From Roseithermus sacchariphilus (GTDB taxonomy: Bacteria; Bacteroidota; Rhodothermia; Rhodothermales; MEBIC09517): a DNA stretch of 64,000 nt. A program made the translations under genes and the position numbers. Location of the stretch: NCBI GenBank assembly GCA_003285105.1, contig CP030158.1, positions 1,464,501 through 1,528,500 on the forward strand, written 5' to 3'. Positions 24,402 through 35,499 of the stretch are shown in pieces. A model generated the notes under the pieces. It saw only the letters and a list, made by a program, of their open reading frames with translations, made no database searches and was not told the DNA's origin. The stretch's first letter is position 1, and every line of letters starts with the position of its first letter.

Positions 24402-24828
24402 GGTAAGGTTGCGATCGAATACCGGTGGCTGCCCGCAGGGGGCGGCCGGGATGGCGCGTGTCAATAACGCCGTTTTTTTGCTAAACGGCAAAAATTACGG
24501 CCGTGCTCTGGCAGAAGCAACGCACGCCCTTCCCTTGATGCAGACTTTGCATAGCCCGGCGGTGTCTGGCCCGCAGGCACCGCACCGACCGGGAAGCGCG
24601 CCTAACCGATCAGCCGGGGCCGGGTTCCGCCGCCGGCGGGGCGGTCGACGGGGCGGGCCGGGCCACCGGCCGTGTTCACAGGAAATCAGCCGGGGCACGG
24701 GGCCGTCCGGCACCGGCGGGGGCCCCCGGGCGGCGAACCATTGGCCGCCCGAGGCGTAGGCTGCTCGCTCTCGCCCGAGCTCCTCGCTCGATGCCCGATG
24801 CCCCTGATCCACGAATATCCCCGGTTCC
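24402..24828. other. Gene-free interval between divergent acpP and metK
   Basis: No coding frame is convincing. The part near acpP is AT-richer: an inverted repeat GCCGTTT (24469-24475) with AAACGGC (24483-24489), and a minus-strand TAATTTTTG at 24489-24497 that resembles a Bacteroidota-type -7 box about 105 bp before acpP. The part near metK is GC-rich, with several short palindromes. I looked for the conserved cores of SAM-I and SAM-II riboswitches upstream of metK and saw none. Confidence 0.5.
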
Positions 24829-26007
<1,179 letters not shown>

Positions 26008-26010
<3 letters not shown>

Positions 26011-26057
26011 TCCCGGTGGTGTGATCCCGGCGGTGTGATCCCGGCGGTGGGATCCCG
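26008..26057. repeat. 14-bp tandem repeat at the metK stop codon
   Basis: TGATCCCGGTGGTG, TGATCCCGGCGGTG and TGATCCCGGCGGTG run head to tail from 26008 to 26049, followed by a partial GGATCCCG. The first copy supplies the TGA stop codon of metK. Confidence 0.9.
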
Positions 26058-26097
26058 TTTCCGGCCGGCCCGCGCCGGCGCGCCGGGGCGAGGCCGT

Positions 26098-26139
26098 CGC
26101 TATCGTCCGCCCGCTATCGTTCGCTCGCTATCGTCCGTA
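26098..26139. repeat. 14-bp tandem repeat at the 3' end of a hybrid kinase gene
   Basis: CGCTATCGTCCGCC, CGCTATCGTTCGCT and CGCTATCGTCCGTA form three near-identical 14-bp units. The stop codon of the minus-strand kinase gene (26128-26130) and its last three residues are encoded by the third unit. The unit is unrelated to the one at 26008. Confidence 0.88.
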
Positions 26140-29100
26140 GGGCCATGCCGGGGCGGCCTGGTCGGTGGCCTCGGCCTCGGGGTCCGGCGTGCCGGCGACC
26201 GGCAGGCGCACGGTGAAGACGCTGCCGCGCCCGCGGGCGCTCCGCACCTCGATGACCCCGTTCATCAGGTCGACCAGCCGCTTGGCGATGGTCAGCCCGA
26301 GCCCCGTGCCTTCGTGGCTGCGGCTGTCGCCGTCGCTTTCCTGGCGGAAGGCCTCGAACACGTGCGGCAGGAAGGCCTCCCCGATGCCGATGCCCGTGTC
26401 GCTGACACGCAGGTACACGAAGGCGTCCCGTTCATCGACCTCGACCGTGACGCCGCCCTCCCGGGTGAACTTGATCGCATTGTCGACGAGGACCTGGACC
26501 ACGCGCGTGACCAGCTCGGCGTCGAGCGTCGCCTGGAGGTCCGGGCGGGCCGGCTGGAAGCGGAACTCCAGCCCGCGGCGCTGCGCCGTGAGGCGGTAGG
26601 GCTCGACGGCCTTGCGGACGACGTCGACGATCGGTAGCGGACGGGGGCGTGGGCGAGCGGCGTCGGACTCCAGGTGGGCCAGTTCCAGCAGCGCCGTGAG
26701 CGTGTCCATGAGGCGTTTGCCGTTGGCCTGGATGAAGCCCACCAGCTCTTGCTGGTCCGCGCTGTCCAGCTCCATGGCCAGGATGTCCGCCGAGCCGATG
26801 ATGCCGGTGATGGGCGTGCGGAACTCGTGGCTCAGGTTGTTCAGGATCGTCGTCTTCAGCCGCGCCACTTCTTCGGCTTTTTCCTTCTCGGCCAGCAGGC
26901 GGGCCTCGTAGGCCTCGCGCTCCCGGAGGATGAGGGCCAGTTGCTCGTTGACCTTTTCCTGCAGGTGCTCGTTCCAGGCCTTCAGGGCGCGCTCCTGGGC
27001 CCGTAGCTTGAGCAGGTTCTGGATGCGAATCCGCAACTCCCGCGCGTTGAAGGGCTTGGCCAGGTACTCGTCGGCCCCGACCTCCAGGCCCTGCAGGATC
27101 GTTTGCTGGGACGTCTTGGCCGACAGCAGGATGACGGGAATGTGGTTCAGGTCCGGGTCTGCCTTGACGCGGCCGCAGAACTCGTAGCCGTTCATGCGGG
27201 GCATCATGATGTCGGAGATGATGAGGTCGGGGCGCAGCGTGGTGGCCTGCTCCAGGCCGTGCTGCCCGTCGACGGCTTCGAACACCTCGCAGAGGTCCTG
27301 GATGCAGGACCGGACGTACGCTCGGATGTCGGCATTGTCGTCTACGACGAGGATGCGCGGGCGGAGCTCGGGGGTGGAGGGGGAGGGCGGTGCCGGGACG
27401 TCCGTGGGCGCATGGTCGCCACGAGCCATGTCGTTGAGGTCGGCCGTGGCCATCTCGGCGAGGGCGCCCGGGTCCACGCCGGCCCCGGCCGGAGGCTCGG
27501 CCGCGTCGTCCTCGGCGGCCTCGTCCTCGGGGGTGTCGGGTTCGAGGAGGTCGGGGGCGAAGTGGGCGCTCCCTTTACGCAGGGTGACGGTGAAGGTCGC
27601 GCCGTGGCCCGGCTCGCTGGCCACCTCCACCGTGCCGCCGTGCAGCAGCACCAGTTCCTTGACCAGCGCCAGCCCGATGCCCGTGCCTTCGTACTGCCGG
27701 GTGTCCGAGTCGTCGACCCGGTGGAAGCGGTCGAAGACGTAGGGCAGGTGGTCGGCCGGGATGCCGGGGCCCGTGTCGCGGACGCGGACCTGCACGGTGC
27801 CGTCCGGGGCGTCTTCGGTCGGCGCCTGCTCCTCCACCGAGACGGTGATGGCGCCGCCCTTCGGGGTGTACTTGACGGCGTTCGAGAGCAGGTTGAAGAA
27901 GACCTTCTCCAGCTTGTCCGGCTCGTAGTAGAGTTCCAGGTGATCGGTCGGGGCCTGGAGGGTCAGCGTGATCTGCTTCTGTTCGGCGAAGGACGAGAAC
28001 GAGGCGACGATGCCGTCGAGGAAGGGGATCAGGTTGCGGGGCCGGGGGCGCAGCGTCATCTTGCCCGACTCCAGGCGGGAGAGGTCGAGGAGCTGGTTGA
28101 TCAGCCGCAGCAGGCGCATGGCATTGCGCAGCATCACCTGGAGCTGTTCGCCGAGGGTGTCGCCGACGGCGCCGTAGGCCCCGCTGAGGGCGTTCTCCAG
28201 CGGCCCGATCATGAGCGTCAGCGGGGTGCGAAACTCGTGCGAGATGTTGGCGAAGAAGCGCGTTTTGAAGCGGTCCAGCTCCTTCAGTTGCTCGGCCTGC
28301 CGTTCGATGCGCTCCTTGGCCTCGCGCAGGTCCGCCGTGCGGGCTTCGACCTGTGCCTCCAGCTCCTGCTGCCGGGTCTTGAGCTGGTGCACCCGGAGGC
28401 GGTAGGCCAGCCCGCCCATGCTGGCGAGCAACAGCGCCATGACGATCCAGAACAGCGGGTGCTGGTAGAGGAACGGCTCCAGGTAGAACGAGATCGTGGC
28501 CGCCTCGGTGCTCCATACGCCGTCGCTGTTGCGGGCCATCACGCGGAAGGTGTAGTGCCCCGGCGGCAGGTTGGTGTACGTCGCCGTGCGGCTCCGGCCG
28601 GCTTCCGCCCATTCCTCGTCGTAACCCTCCAGCCGGTAGCGGTACGTGACCTGTGCGGGGTTGACCAGCGTGAGCGCCGCGTAGTGGAGCTCGATCTTCC
28701 GGGCTCCGGGGGCGAGGCGAAGGGGGCCGTCCAGCGCGACGGGCTCGCGGTCGACGAGGAGGGCTTCCAGGGCAACGGGCGGGGGCAGGGTGTTGCGCCA
28801 GGCCCGGGCCGGGTTGATGCCGGCCACGCCCCGGATCGTGGGGAACCACAGCGTGCCGTCCCGGCCCTTCCATCCGGCCGGTTGCACGCCGCCGTTCATC
28901 TCCCGGCTGCGCAGCCCGTCGTCCCGGCCGAAGACCTCGACGGGAAGGGTGCCGAGGAGGTGGTCCGCCGCGGCGTGCAGGTCGTCCAGGTTCACCCGGA
29001 ACAGCCCTTTGTTGCTGCTCATCCAGAGGTGGTTGGCCTCGTCTTCGAGGATCTGGTAGATCGTGTTGCTGAAGAGGCCCTGTTCGGCGGTGACGGTGTG

Positions 29101-30744
29101 CAGCCGGCCGTTGCGGATGCGCGTCAGGCCGCCGCCGTAGGTGCCCACCCAGAGGGCGCCGGTGTGGTCCTCGAAGAGCGCCATGACGGCGTCGCCGCCC
29201 AGGCCGTTGGCCGAGGTGTAGGTGGTCACGGTGCCCTGGTGGTAGCGGTTGAGGCCTGCGTCGAAGGTGCCGACCCAGAGGGCGCCGGTGTGGTCCTCGT
29301 AGAGGGCCGTGATCTGGTTGCTGGAGAGGCCGTCCGCCTGCGTGAGGTAGGAGAAGCCCGCGCCGTCGTAGCGGGCCACCCCCGCGTCGGTGCCGATCCA
29401 GAGCACGCCGCTGCCGCCGCGGTGCATGGCGAAGACGGCATCGCTGAGGAACCCGGTCCGGGCGGTGTATGTGGTGAAACGGCCGTCGTGCAGGCGGCTC
29501 AGGCCGCCGCCGTAGGTGCCGATCCAGAGCGCCCCGTCCGGCCCTTCCTGGATGCTCGGGATGACGTTGCTCGGCAGGCCGTCGGCCGTCGTGTAGGTGG
29601 TCACCCGGCCTTCCCGGATGCGGTTGAGGCCGCCCTCGGTGCCCACCCACAGGGTCTGCCGGCTGTCCTCGTAGACCGACAGCACCATGTCGTGCGAGAG
29701 GCCCTCGGCGGTATCCAGCGTGACGAACTTGCTCTTGCGCAGCCGGTGCAGCCCTCCGCCTTCGGTGCCGAACCACAGGCTGGCCTCTCGGTCCTCGAAG
29801 AGCGTGACGACGCGGTCGCTCGGGAGCCCGTCCCGGCTCGACAGGTGCTCGAGCCGTCCGGCCCGGAGGACGTAGAGCCCGTTGCCGTCGGTGCCGATCC
29901 AGAGGTGGCCGCGGGCGTCGTGGCGGAAGGCGAAGGCCGGCACGTCGATCAGGGCGCCCGGCACGGCCTCCGGGGTGATGACGCCGTCCCGGAGATGGCG
30001 GACTCCGCCGCGCGTACCGATCCAGAGCGTGCCCTGCGCGTCCTCGTGCAGCGTGTGAATGAAGGCATCGGGCAGGCCGTCGGCCTCCGTGAAGACCGTC
30101 GTGTCGGCGCCCCGGACGCGGACCAGGCCGGCGTCGGTGCCGATCCAGAGCGTGCCGTCGCGCGTGCGGTGGATCGCGGTGACCCGCGGGCTCGGCAGCG
30201 CGATGGCGCCCGCCTCGAAGCCCTCTCCCGACCGCCGAAACACGCCCCCCGAGGTGCCCACCCAGAGCGTGCCTTCGGCGTCGACGTACAGGGCCGTCAC
30301 GTCCGGAGACGCCGGCCCCGAGGGCAGCGGGGCGAGGGTGAAGGCGGTGCCGTCGTAGCGGATCAGCTGCCCTCCGGCTCCGATCCAGAGCGTGCCCGCG
30401 GTGTCGACGGCCAGCGTGCGGACGTGCGCCTGGGTGCCGAAGACCGGTGCGGTTGCGCCGTCGAAGACGACGAAGGAGAGGCCGTTGAAGCGGACGAGCC
30501 CTTCTTCGGTGCCGAGCCAGAGGTAGCCGTCGGGCGTCTGGGCCAGGGCATTGACGGTGTTCTGGGGCAGGCCGTCCTCGATGGTCCAGGCCTCGTGGAT
30601 GTGTTGCGAGAGGGCCTCCTCGAAGTCCGGTGGCAGCGCCTGGGCACGGGCCGCCGGGGTGCGGCCGGCCAGAGCCAGCAGCAGCACCAGGCCGCCGAGC
30701 CGGCCGGCCGTCAGGAGGACGCTATGGAACGGTCGTCTCGTCAT
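26128..30744 (-). CDS. Giant hybrid two-component sensor kinase (propeller, Y_Y_Y, two kinase cores, receiver)
   Basis: The 1,538-residue protein starts with a signal peptide or anchor (about 12-35). A periplasmic sensor follows, built of about 14 propeller-type repeats (LWIGT and LWVGT motifs recur through residues 45-650) and a Y_Y_Y domain (about 700-745). One membrane helix (about 760-780) and a coiled coil lead to HisKA with phospho-acceptor H836 (ISHEFRTPL), HATPase_c (about 945-1060), and a receiver with D1178 (SDIMMP). Instead of the AraC-type DNA-binding domain usual in Bacteroidota HTCS proteins, a second HisKA (H1306, LSHEFRTPITG) and a second HATPase_c (to about 1520) follow. It starts 5 bp after the stop of a paralogue. 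The ligand is probably a saccharide by analogy, which is inference. Confidence 0.9.
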   Translation of the reverse strand: MTRRPFHSVLLTAGRLGGLVLLLALAGRTPAARAQALPPDFEEALSQHIHEAWTIEDGLPQNTVNALAQTPDGYLWLGTEEGLVRFNGLSFVVFDGATAPVFGTQAHVRTLAVDTAGTLWIGAGGQLIRYDGTAFTLAPLPSGPASPDVTALYVDAEGTLWVGTSGGVFRRSGEGFEAGAIALPSPRVTAIHRTRDGTLWIGTDAGLVRVRGADTTVFTEADGLPDAFIHTLHEDAQGTLWIGTRGGVRHLRDGVITPEAVPGALIDVPAFAFRHDARGHLWIGTDGNGLYVLRAGRLEHLSSRDGLPSDRVVTLFEDREASLWFGTEGGGLHRLRKSKFVTLDTAEGLSHDMVLSVYEDSRQTLWVGTEGGLNRIREGRVTTYTTADGLPSNVIPSIQEGPDGALWIGTYGGGLSRLHDGRFTTYTARTGFLSDAVFAMHRGGSGVLWIGTDAGVARYDGAGFSYLTQADGLSSNQITALYEDHTGALWVGTFDAGLNRYHQGTVTTYTSANGLGGDAVMALFEDHTGALWVGTYGGGLTRIRNGRLHTVTAEQGLFSNTIYQILEDEANHLWMSSNKGLFRVNLDDLHAAADHLLGTLPVEVFGRDDGLRSREMNGGVQPAGWKGRDGTLWFPTIRGVAGINPARAWRNTLPPPVALEALLVDREPVALDGPLRLAPGARKIELHYAALTLVNPAQVTYRYRLEGYDEEWAEAGRSRTATYTNLPPGHYTFRVMARNSDGVWSTEAATISFYLEPFLYQHPLFWIVMALLLASMGGLAYRLRVHQLKTRQQELEAQVEARTADLREAKERIERQAEQLKELDRFKTRFFANISHEFRTPLTLMIGPLENALSGAYGAVGDTLGEQLQVMLRNAMRLLRLINQLLDLSRLESGKMTLRPRPRNLIPFLDGIVASFSSFAEQKQITLTLQAPTDHLELYYEPDKLEKVFFNLLSNAVKYTPKGGAITVSVEEQAPTEDAPDGTVQVRVRDTGPGIPADHLPYVFDRFHRVDDSDTRQYEGTGIGLALVKELVLLHGGTVEVASEPGHGATFTVTLRKGSAHFAPDLLEPDTPEDEAAEDDAAEPPAGAGVDPGALAEMATADLNDMARGDHAPTDVPAPPSPSTPELRPRILVVDDNADIRAYVRSCIQDLCEVFEAVDGQHGLEQATTLRPDLIISDIMMPRMNGYEFCGRVKADPDLNHIPVILLSAKTSQQTILQGLEVGADEYLAKPFNARELRIRIQNLLKLRAQERALKAWNEHLQEKVNEQLALILREREAYEARLLAEKEKAEEVARLKTTILNNLSHEFRTPITGIIGSADILAMELDSADQQELVGFIQANGKRLMDTLTALLELAHLESDAARPRPRPLPIVDVVRKAVEPYRLTAQRRGLEFRFQPARPDLQATLDAELVTRVVQVLVDNAIKFTREGGVTVEVDERDAFVYLRVSDTGIGIGEAFLPHVFEAFRQESDGDSRSHEGTGLGLTIAKRLVDLMNGVIEVRSARGRGSVFTVRLPVAGTPDPEAEATDQAAPAWPYGR

Positions 30745-30749
30745 CGGCC

Positions 30750-33700
30750 TCAGGTCCGGGAGACGGCGGTGGGTTCGGGGTGCGGTGCCAGCGCCGACAG
30801 TTCAATGACGAACAGGCTGCCCTCGCCGAGCCGGCTCTCCACCCACACCCGGCCGCCGTGGGCCTCGACGATCTGCTTGACGATGGCCAGCCCCAGCCCC
30901 GTCGACGACTCGCCGCCCGTCGGCCGGGCCGAGAGCCGCTCGAACTTCTGGAAGAGGCGGGGCTGCTCCTCCTCGCTGATGCCCGGCCCCTGGTCCCGGA
31001 CGCCGAAGCGGACCTGCCGGCCGTGGCGCTCGACGGACACAGTGATGGCGGTGTCGTGCGGGGCATACTTGATCGCGTTCGAGACGAGGTTGTCCATGGC
31101 GTTGCCCAGCCAGTCCTCGCTGGCCTCCACACGGCAGTCGGCGTCGCCGGGGTGAAAGACCAGCCGCTGGCCTTTGCGCTCGGCCTGGCGCTCGTTCCGG
31201 CGGAGCACGTCCAGGGCGAGGCGGTTCAGGTCCACGGGGGCGAGGTCCTCCAGCGCGAACGAGTCGCTGTCGAGGCGTTCGGCTTCCAGCACCCGCAGGA
31301 TCAGTTCGAGCATCTGGTTGGCCGAGTCGGCGATGAGGTCGAGCAGTTCGTGGGGCCGGCCCTCCTCGGTCAGTTCCGCCTGGACCACCGCGGCGATCTC
31401 GCGGATGCCGTTGAGTGGGTTCTTGAGGTCGTGGGCGGCCATGTGGAGGAACTGCGACTTGAGCGCGCTGGCCTTTTGCAGCGCCTCGTTGGAGGCCTGG
31501 AGCTCCCGGTTGAGTTGCTGGAGCGTCTGCTGGTGCTGGCGCAGCGCCAGGAGGTTGCGCACGCGGGCCAGCAACTCGCGGGCGTTGAAGGGCTTGGGGA
31601 GGTAGTCGTCGGCGCCGGCTTCGAGGCCTTCGATCTTGTCGTCGATGGAGGCCCGGGCGGTGAGGAGGATGAGCGGGATGTGGCGCAGGTCGTCGTCCTG
31701 TTTCAGCGCGCGGCACAGCGCGTAGCCGTCGAGCCGGGGCATCATCACGTCGCTGAGGATCAGGTCCGGCGGTGTCTCGCGGATCTGGTCCAGGGCGTCC
31801 TGCCCGTCGACGGCCACCAGGAGGCGGTAGTGTTCCTGGAGACAGCCGATCATGTAGTCCCGGATGTCCCGGTTGTCGTCCACGATCATCACCCGCGGCC
31901 GGTCGTCGCCGGTGTCGGCGCGGCCGTCGGCGCGGCCGTCGAGCGTGACGGTGCGTTCCTCTTCGTCCGCATCGAAGACGGCCATCTCGACCAGCGGGCC
32001 GCGCGTGAGCGGTTCGCTGGGGTCCGGGGTATCCGCCGCGTCCTCCGGGGCGAGGAGAAGGGCGTCGTTGACCATCGGCAGGCGGATCTCGAAGCAGGTG
32101 CCTTCCCCCACGGTGCTCGTCACCTCGATCGCGCCACCGTGCAGCTCCACGAGCTCCCGGACGAGCGCCAGGCCGATGCCGGTGCCCTCCTGGACGTGAG
32201 AGACCATGCCGTCGACCTGCCGGAAGCGGTCGAAGATGTAGGGCAGATCGCTCTCGGGGATGCCGGGGCCGGTGTCGGAGACGCGGAGGCGGACGGCCTC
32301 CGGGGCGCGGTCGTTCGGGTAGAGCCGGGCCCGGTCGACCGTCACGGTGATGCGCCCGCCGGCCGGGGTGAACTTGACGGCGTTCGAGAGCAGGTTGAAG
32401 ACGATCTTCTCCATGCACTCCGGGTCGAAGGGCAGGGAGAGGTCTTCGGCGGCGGCCTCGAAGGTGAGGTGCAGGTGTTTGCGCTCGCAGAAGGGGGTGA
32501 AGGCCAGCACGACGCCTTCGAGGAAGGGCACGATGTTCCCCTGCCGCGCGTGCAGGTGGAATGCGTCGGACTCCAGCTTGGCGATGTCGAGGAGCTGGTT
32601 GATCAGGCGGAGCAGACGCCGGGCGTTGCGCAGCATGATCGAGAGCTGCGCGTGCAGGGCCTCGTTGAGCGGGCCGTAGACGCCGGTGAGCGCATTTTCG
32701 AGCGGGCCGATGGTCAGCGTCAGGGGGGTGCGGAACTCGTGCGAGATGTTGTTGAAGAAGCGTGTTTTGATGCGGTCCAGCTCGCGCAGCTGATCGGCCT
32801 GTTCCTCGATGACGGCGCGGGCTTCTTCGGCGATCTCCCGCTGGCGTTCGGCCTCGCGGAGGGCGGCCTCCGTCCGCTCCTTTTCCCGCCGCAGGTCGTG
32901 GGTGCGCGCCTCCACCTGTTCCTCCAGTTCGCGTTGCCGGGCCGTGAGGTGGCGCACCCGGAGCCGGTAGGCGAGGAGCATCAGCCCGACGAGGGACGCC
33001 ACGGCGAGGGCCAGGAACCAGGGGGTCTGGTAGAAGAAGGGTTCGAGGTAGAACGTGACCGAAGCGGCGTCGGTGCTCCAGACGCCGTCGGCGTTGCGTG
33101 CCGCCACGCGGAAGGTGTAGGAGCCCGGCGGCAGGTTGGTGTAGGTGGCCGTGCGCGTCGTGGCGTCCTCCGTCCAGGTCGCGTCGTAGCCCTCCAGCCG
33201 GTAGCGGTAGCGCACCCGCTCCGGGGCGATCAGGCTCAGGCCGGCGAAGCGAAACTCGATCTTGTTGCGGCCCGGTGGGAGCGTGACGGGGCTGTGCACC
33301 GGCACGGTCTGCTGGTCCACGCGCATGGCTTCCAGGACGACGGGCGGGGGCCAGGTGTTGCGGCGGACGTGCCGGGGGTCGATCATGGCGACGCCCTTCG
33401 TCGTGCCGAACCAGAGCCGGCCCTGGCGGTCTTTCCAGCCGGCGGGCTGGAGGCCGCCGTTGAACTCGGAGGAGCGCAGGCCGTCGCTGCGGTCGTAGAC
33501 GTGCGGTTGCAGCAGCGGCCCCCGGCCCCGCTCGTAGGCGATCAGGTCCGCTTTGGCGATGGAAGAGAGGCCGCGGTTGCTGGTCATCCACAGGTGGCCG
33601 CGGTCGTCTTCCAGGATCTGGAAGATCAGGTCGTTGAGCAGCCCGTCCTCGCTCGTGTAGGTGCGGATGCGGCCGTCGTCGATACGGCTGAGGCCGTTTC

Positions 33701-35348
33701 CGTGGGTCCCCACCCAGACGGCCCCTTCGGCGTCGGCATAGAGCTCCACGATGTAGTCGTCCGGCAGGCCGTTGGCCGTGCTGAAGTGGGCGATGGCGGT
33801 GCCGTCTTGCAGGACGGTGATGCCGCCGTCGAAGGTGCCGACCCAGAGGCGGCCGTCGGGGTCTTCGGCGAGGGTGGTGACGAGGTTGCTGCTCAGCCCG
33901 TCCTCGGTCGTCCACCGCTGGAGGTGGCCCTGGTCGAGGCGGGCGAGGCCGGACTCGGCGATGATCCACAGGGCGCCCCGGCGGTCCGTGAAGAGGCCGT
34001 AGATGAAGGACCCGGAGAGGGGTTCGAGGGCCGGCGGGTCGAGGAAGCGGCCGTCGCGGTAGGCGCTCAGCCCGGCGGCGGTGCCGATCCAGACGGTTCC
34101 GTCGGGCGTCTGGGCGAGGGACACGACGACGTCGTTGCGGAGGCCGTCGCGGGTGGTGAGCGTGGTGATGCGGCCCTGGTGCAGGCGGCTGACGCCGCCG
34201 CCCTCGGTGCCGATCCAGAGGGCTCCGTCGCGGTCTTCGAAGACGGTGAAGACCATGTCGGAGGGGAGGCCTTCGCGGGTGGTGTACGTGGTGAACTTGC
34301 CGTCCCACATCCGGTTGAGTCCGCCGCCGTCCGTGCCGATCCAGAGGCTGCCCTCGTGGTCGGCATAGAGGGTGCGGATGACGTTGTGGGCCAGGCCGTC
34401 GGCGGCATCGAAGGCATCGAAGCGGCCGTCGCGGAAGCGCGCCAGCCCGCCCTGTTCCGTGCCGATCCAGAGGGTGCCGAACCCGTCTTCGATGAGAGCC
34501 AGGACGGAGTTTTGCGGCAGGCCGTCGGCGGTGGTGAAGGTAGTCAGCGTATCGCCCCGGAGCGCCATCAGGCCCTCTCCACGCGTGCCGATCCAGAGGC
34601 GGCCGTCGGCGCCGGAAGCCAGCGCGGCGATGTCCGTCGCCGGCACCGAGGTCACCGGCACGAAGCGGTCGCCGGCGAGGCGGAACAGGCCACGGGTGCG
34701 GGTACCGACCCAGAGCTGACCCCGGGGGTCACGGTGCAGCGCGGTGATCTGCCGGCCCAGCAGCGTGTCCGTCACGGCGAGGATGCGTGCCCCTTCGAGC
34801 CGGTGGAGCCCGGCATCGTGCGTACCGATCCAGAGGCGGCCGGTCGCATCCTGGACGAAGGCGCTGATGCTGTTGCTGCGCAGGCCGTGCGTCGTGTCAT
34901 AGGCGTCCATGTGCCCGTCCTCCGCATCGATGCGCACGAGCCCGCCGCCCAGGGTGCCCACCCACAGGTGGCCGGCGTCGTCCTCGTAGAGGGCGGTGAC
35001 GTGGTTGTGCGGCAGCTCGCTGTGGGCCTTGTCGATGACGACGAACCGCTGCCCGTCGTAGCGGACGAGGCCCTCCTGGGTCCCCAGCCAGAGGTAGCCG
35101 TTGTGCGTCCGGGTGATGCCGCGCACGGTGTTCTGCGGCAGGCCGTCGTCCGTGGTCCAGTGGTCGAGCTGGTATTGCGACAGCGCCTTGTCGGGCTGGA
35201 GCCCCAGCGTGCCGTGCTGGGCCTGGCCGACGCGCACGGTCCCCGTCCCGGCCAGGATCCAGAGCGCCAGGACGGGCAGCCGGGAGGCCAGGCCCCGCCA
35301 CAGGGCGCGGGTCCGGGGACGAGGGCGGCGCTGGAGGGGACGGCACAT
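30750..35348 (-). CDS. Giant hybrid two-component sensor kinase, tandem paralogue
   Basis: The 1,532-residue protein has the same order of domains as its neighbour: N-terminal signal/anchor, propeller repeats (LWIGT, LWVGT; about 50-690), Y_Y_Y domain (about 730-780), membrane helix (about 795-815), coiled coil, HisKA with H870 (ISHEFRTPLT), HATPase_c, a receiver with D1200 (SDVMMP), then a second HisKA with H1306 (AAHDLKNPLNG) and second HATPase_c (GxGL motif GESSTGLGLAIVK near 1495). The second kinase belongs to a different HisKA subtype (HDLKNP rather than HEFRTP). I chose the ATG at 35348 because it gives a compact signal; an in-frame ATG at 35432 adds 28 Pro/Arg-rich residues. The pair is probably one operon. 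Confidence 0.9.
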   Translation of the reverse strand: MCRPLQRRPRPRTRALWRGLASRLPVLALWILAGTGTVRVGQAQHGTLGLQPDKALSQYQLDHWTTDDGLPQNTVRGITRTHNGYLWLGTQEGLVRYDGQRFVVIDKAHSELPHNHVTALYEDDAGHLWVGTLGGGLVRIDAEDGHMDAYDTTHGLRSNSISAFVQDATGRLWIGTHDAGLHRLEGARILAVTDTLLGRQITALHRDPRGQLWVGTRTRGLFRLAGDRFVPVTSVPATDIAALASGADGRLWIGTRGEGLMALRGDTLTTFTTADGLPQNSVLALIEDGFGTLWIGTEQGGLARFRDGRFDAFDAADGLAHNVIRTLYADHEGSLWIGTDGGGLNRMWDGKFTTYTTREGLPSDMVFTVFEDRDGALWIGTEGGGVSRLHQGRITTLTTRDGLRNDVVVSLAQTPDGTVWIGTAAGLSAYRDGRFLDPPALEPLSGSFIYGLFTDRRGALWIIAESGLARLDQGHLQRWTTEDGLSSNLVTTLAEDPDGRLWVGTFDGGITVLQDGTAIAHFSTANGLPDDYIVELYADAEGAVWVGTHGNGLSRIDDGRIRTYTSEDGLLNDLIFQILEDDRGHLWMTSNRGLSSIAKADLIAYERGRGPLLQPHVYDRSDGLRSSEFNGGLQPAGWKDRQGRLWFGTTKGVAMIDPRHVRRNTWPPPVVLEAMRVDQQTVPVHSPVTLPPGRNKIEFRFAGLSLIAPERVRYRYRLEGYDATWTEDATTRTATYTNLPPGSYTFRVAARNADGVWSTDAASVTFYLEPFFYQTPWFLALAVASLVGLMLLAYRLRVRHLTARQRELEEQVEARTHDLRREKERTEAALREAERQREIAEEARAVIEEQADQLRELDRIKTRFFNNISHEFRTPLTLTIGPLENALTGVYGPLNEALHAQLSIMLRNARRLLRLINQLLDIAKLESDAFHLHARQGNIVPFLEGVVLAFTPFCERKHLHLTFEAAAEDLSLPFDPECMEKIVFNLLSNAVKFTPAGGRITVTVDRARLYPNDRAPEAVRLRVSDTGPGIPESDLPYIFDRFRQVDGMVSHVQEGTGIGLALVRELVELHGGAIEVTSTVGEGTCFEIRLPMVNDALLLAPEDAADTPDPSEPLTRGPLVEMAVFDADEEERTVTLDGRADGRADTGDDRPRVMIVDDNRDIRDYMIGCLQEHYRLLVAVDGQDALDQIRETPPDLILSDVMMPRLDGYALCRALKQDDDLRHIPLILLTARASIDDKIEGLEAGADDYLPKPFNARELLARVRNLLALRQHQQTLQQLNRELQASNEALQKASALKSQFLHMAAHDLKNPLNGIREIAAVVQAELTEEGRPHELLDLIADSANQMLELILRVLEAERLDSDSFALEDLAPVDLNRLALDVLRRNERQAERKGQRLVFHPGDADCRVEASEDWLGNAMDNLVSNAIKYAPHDTAITVSVERHGRQVRFGVRDQGPGISEEEQPRLFQKFERLSARPTGGESSTGLGLAIVKQIVEAHGGRVWVESRLGEGSLFVIELSALAPHPEPTAVSRT

Positions 35349-35499
35349 ACGTGGGGGAAACGGCCGACAGAGAGGACATCGGGTGGGGGGCCGCCCTGTT
35401 CGGGGCCGGCGGCCCGAAAGGGGTATCGGCACCAGGACGCCCTCATTAAGAGAGAGGCGAAGCCGTGCCCTGTGGCAGGGCCGGAAGGGGTCATGCCGT

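Noticed and set aside
24402-24828. SAM riboswitch upstream of metK
   Set aside because: I could not find the conserved helix and loop cores of SAM-I, SAM-II or SAM/SAH types. A covariance search would be decisive.
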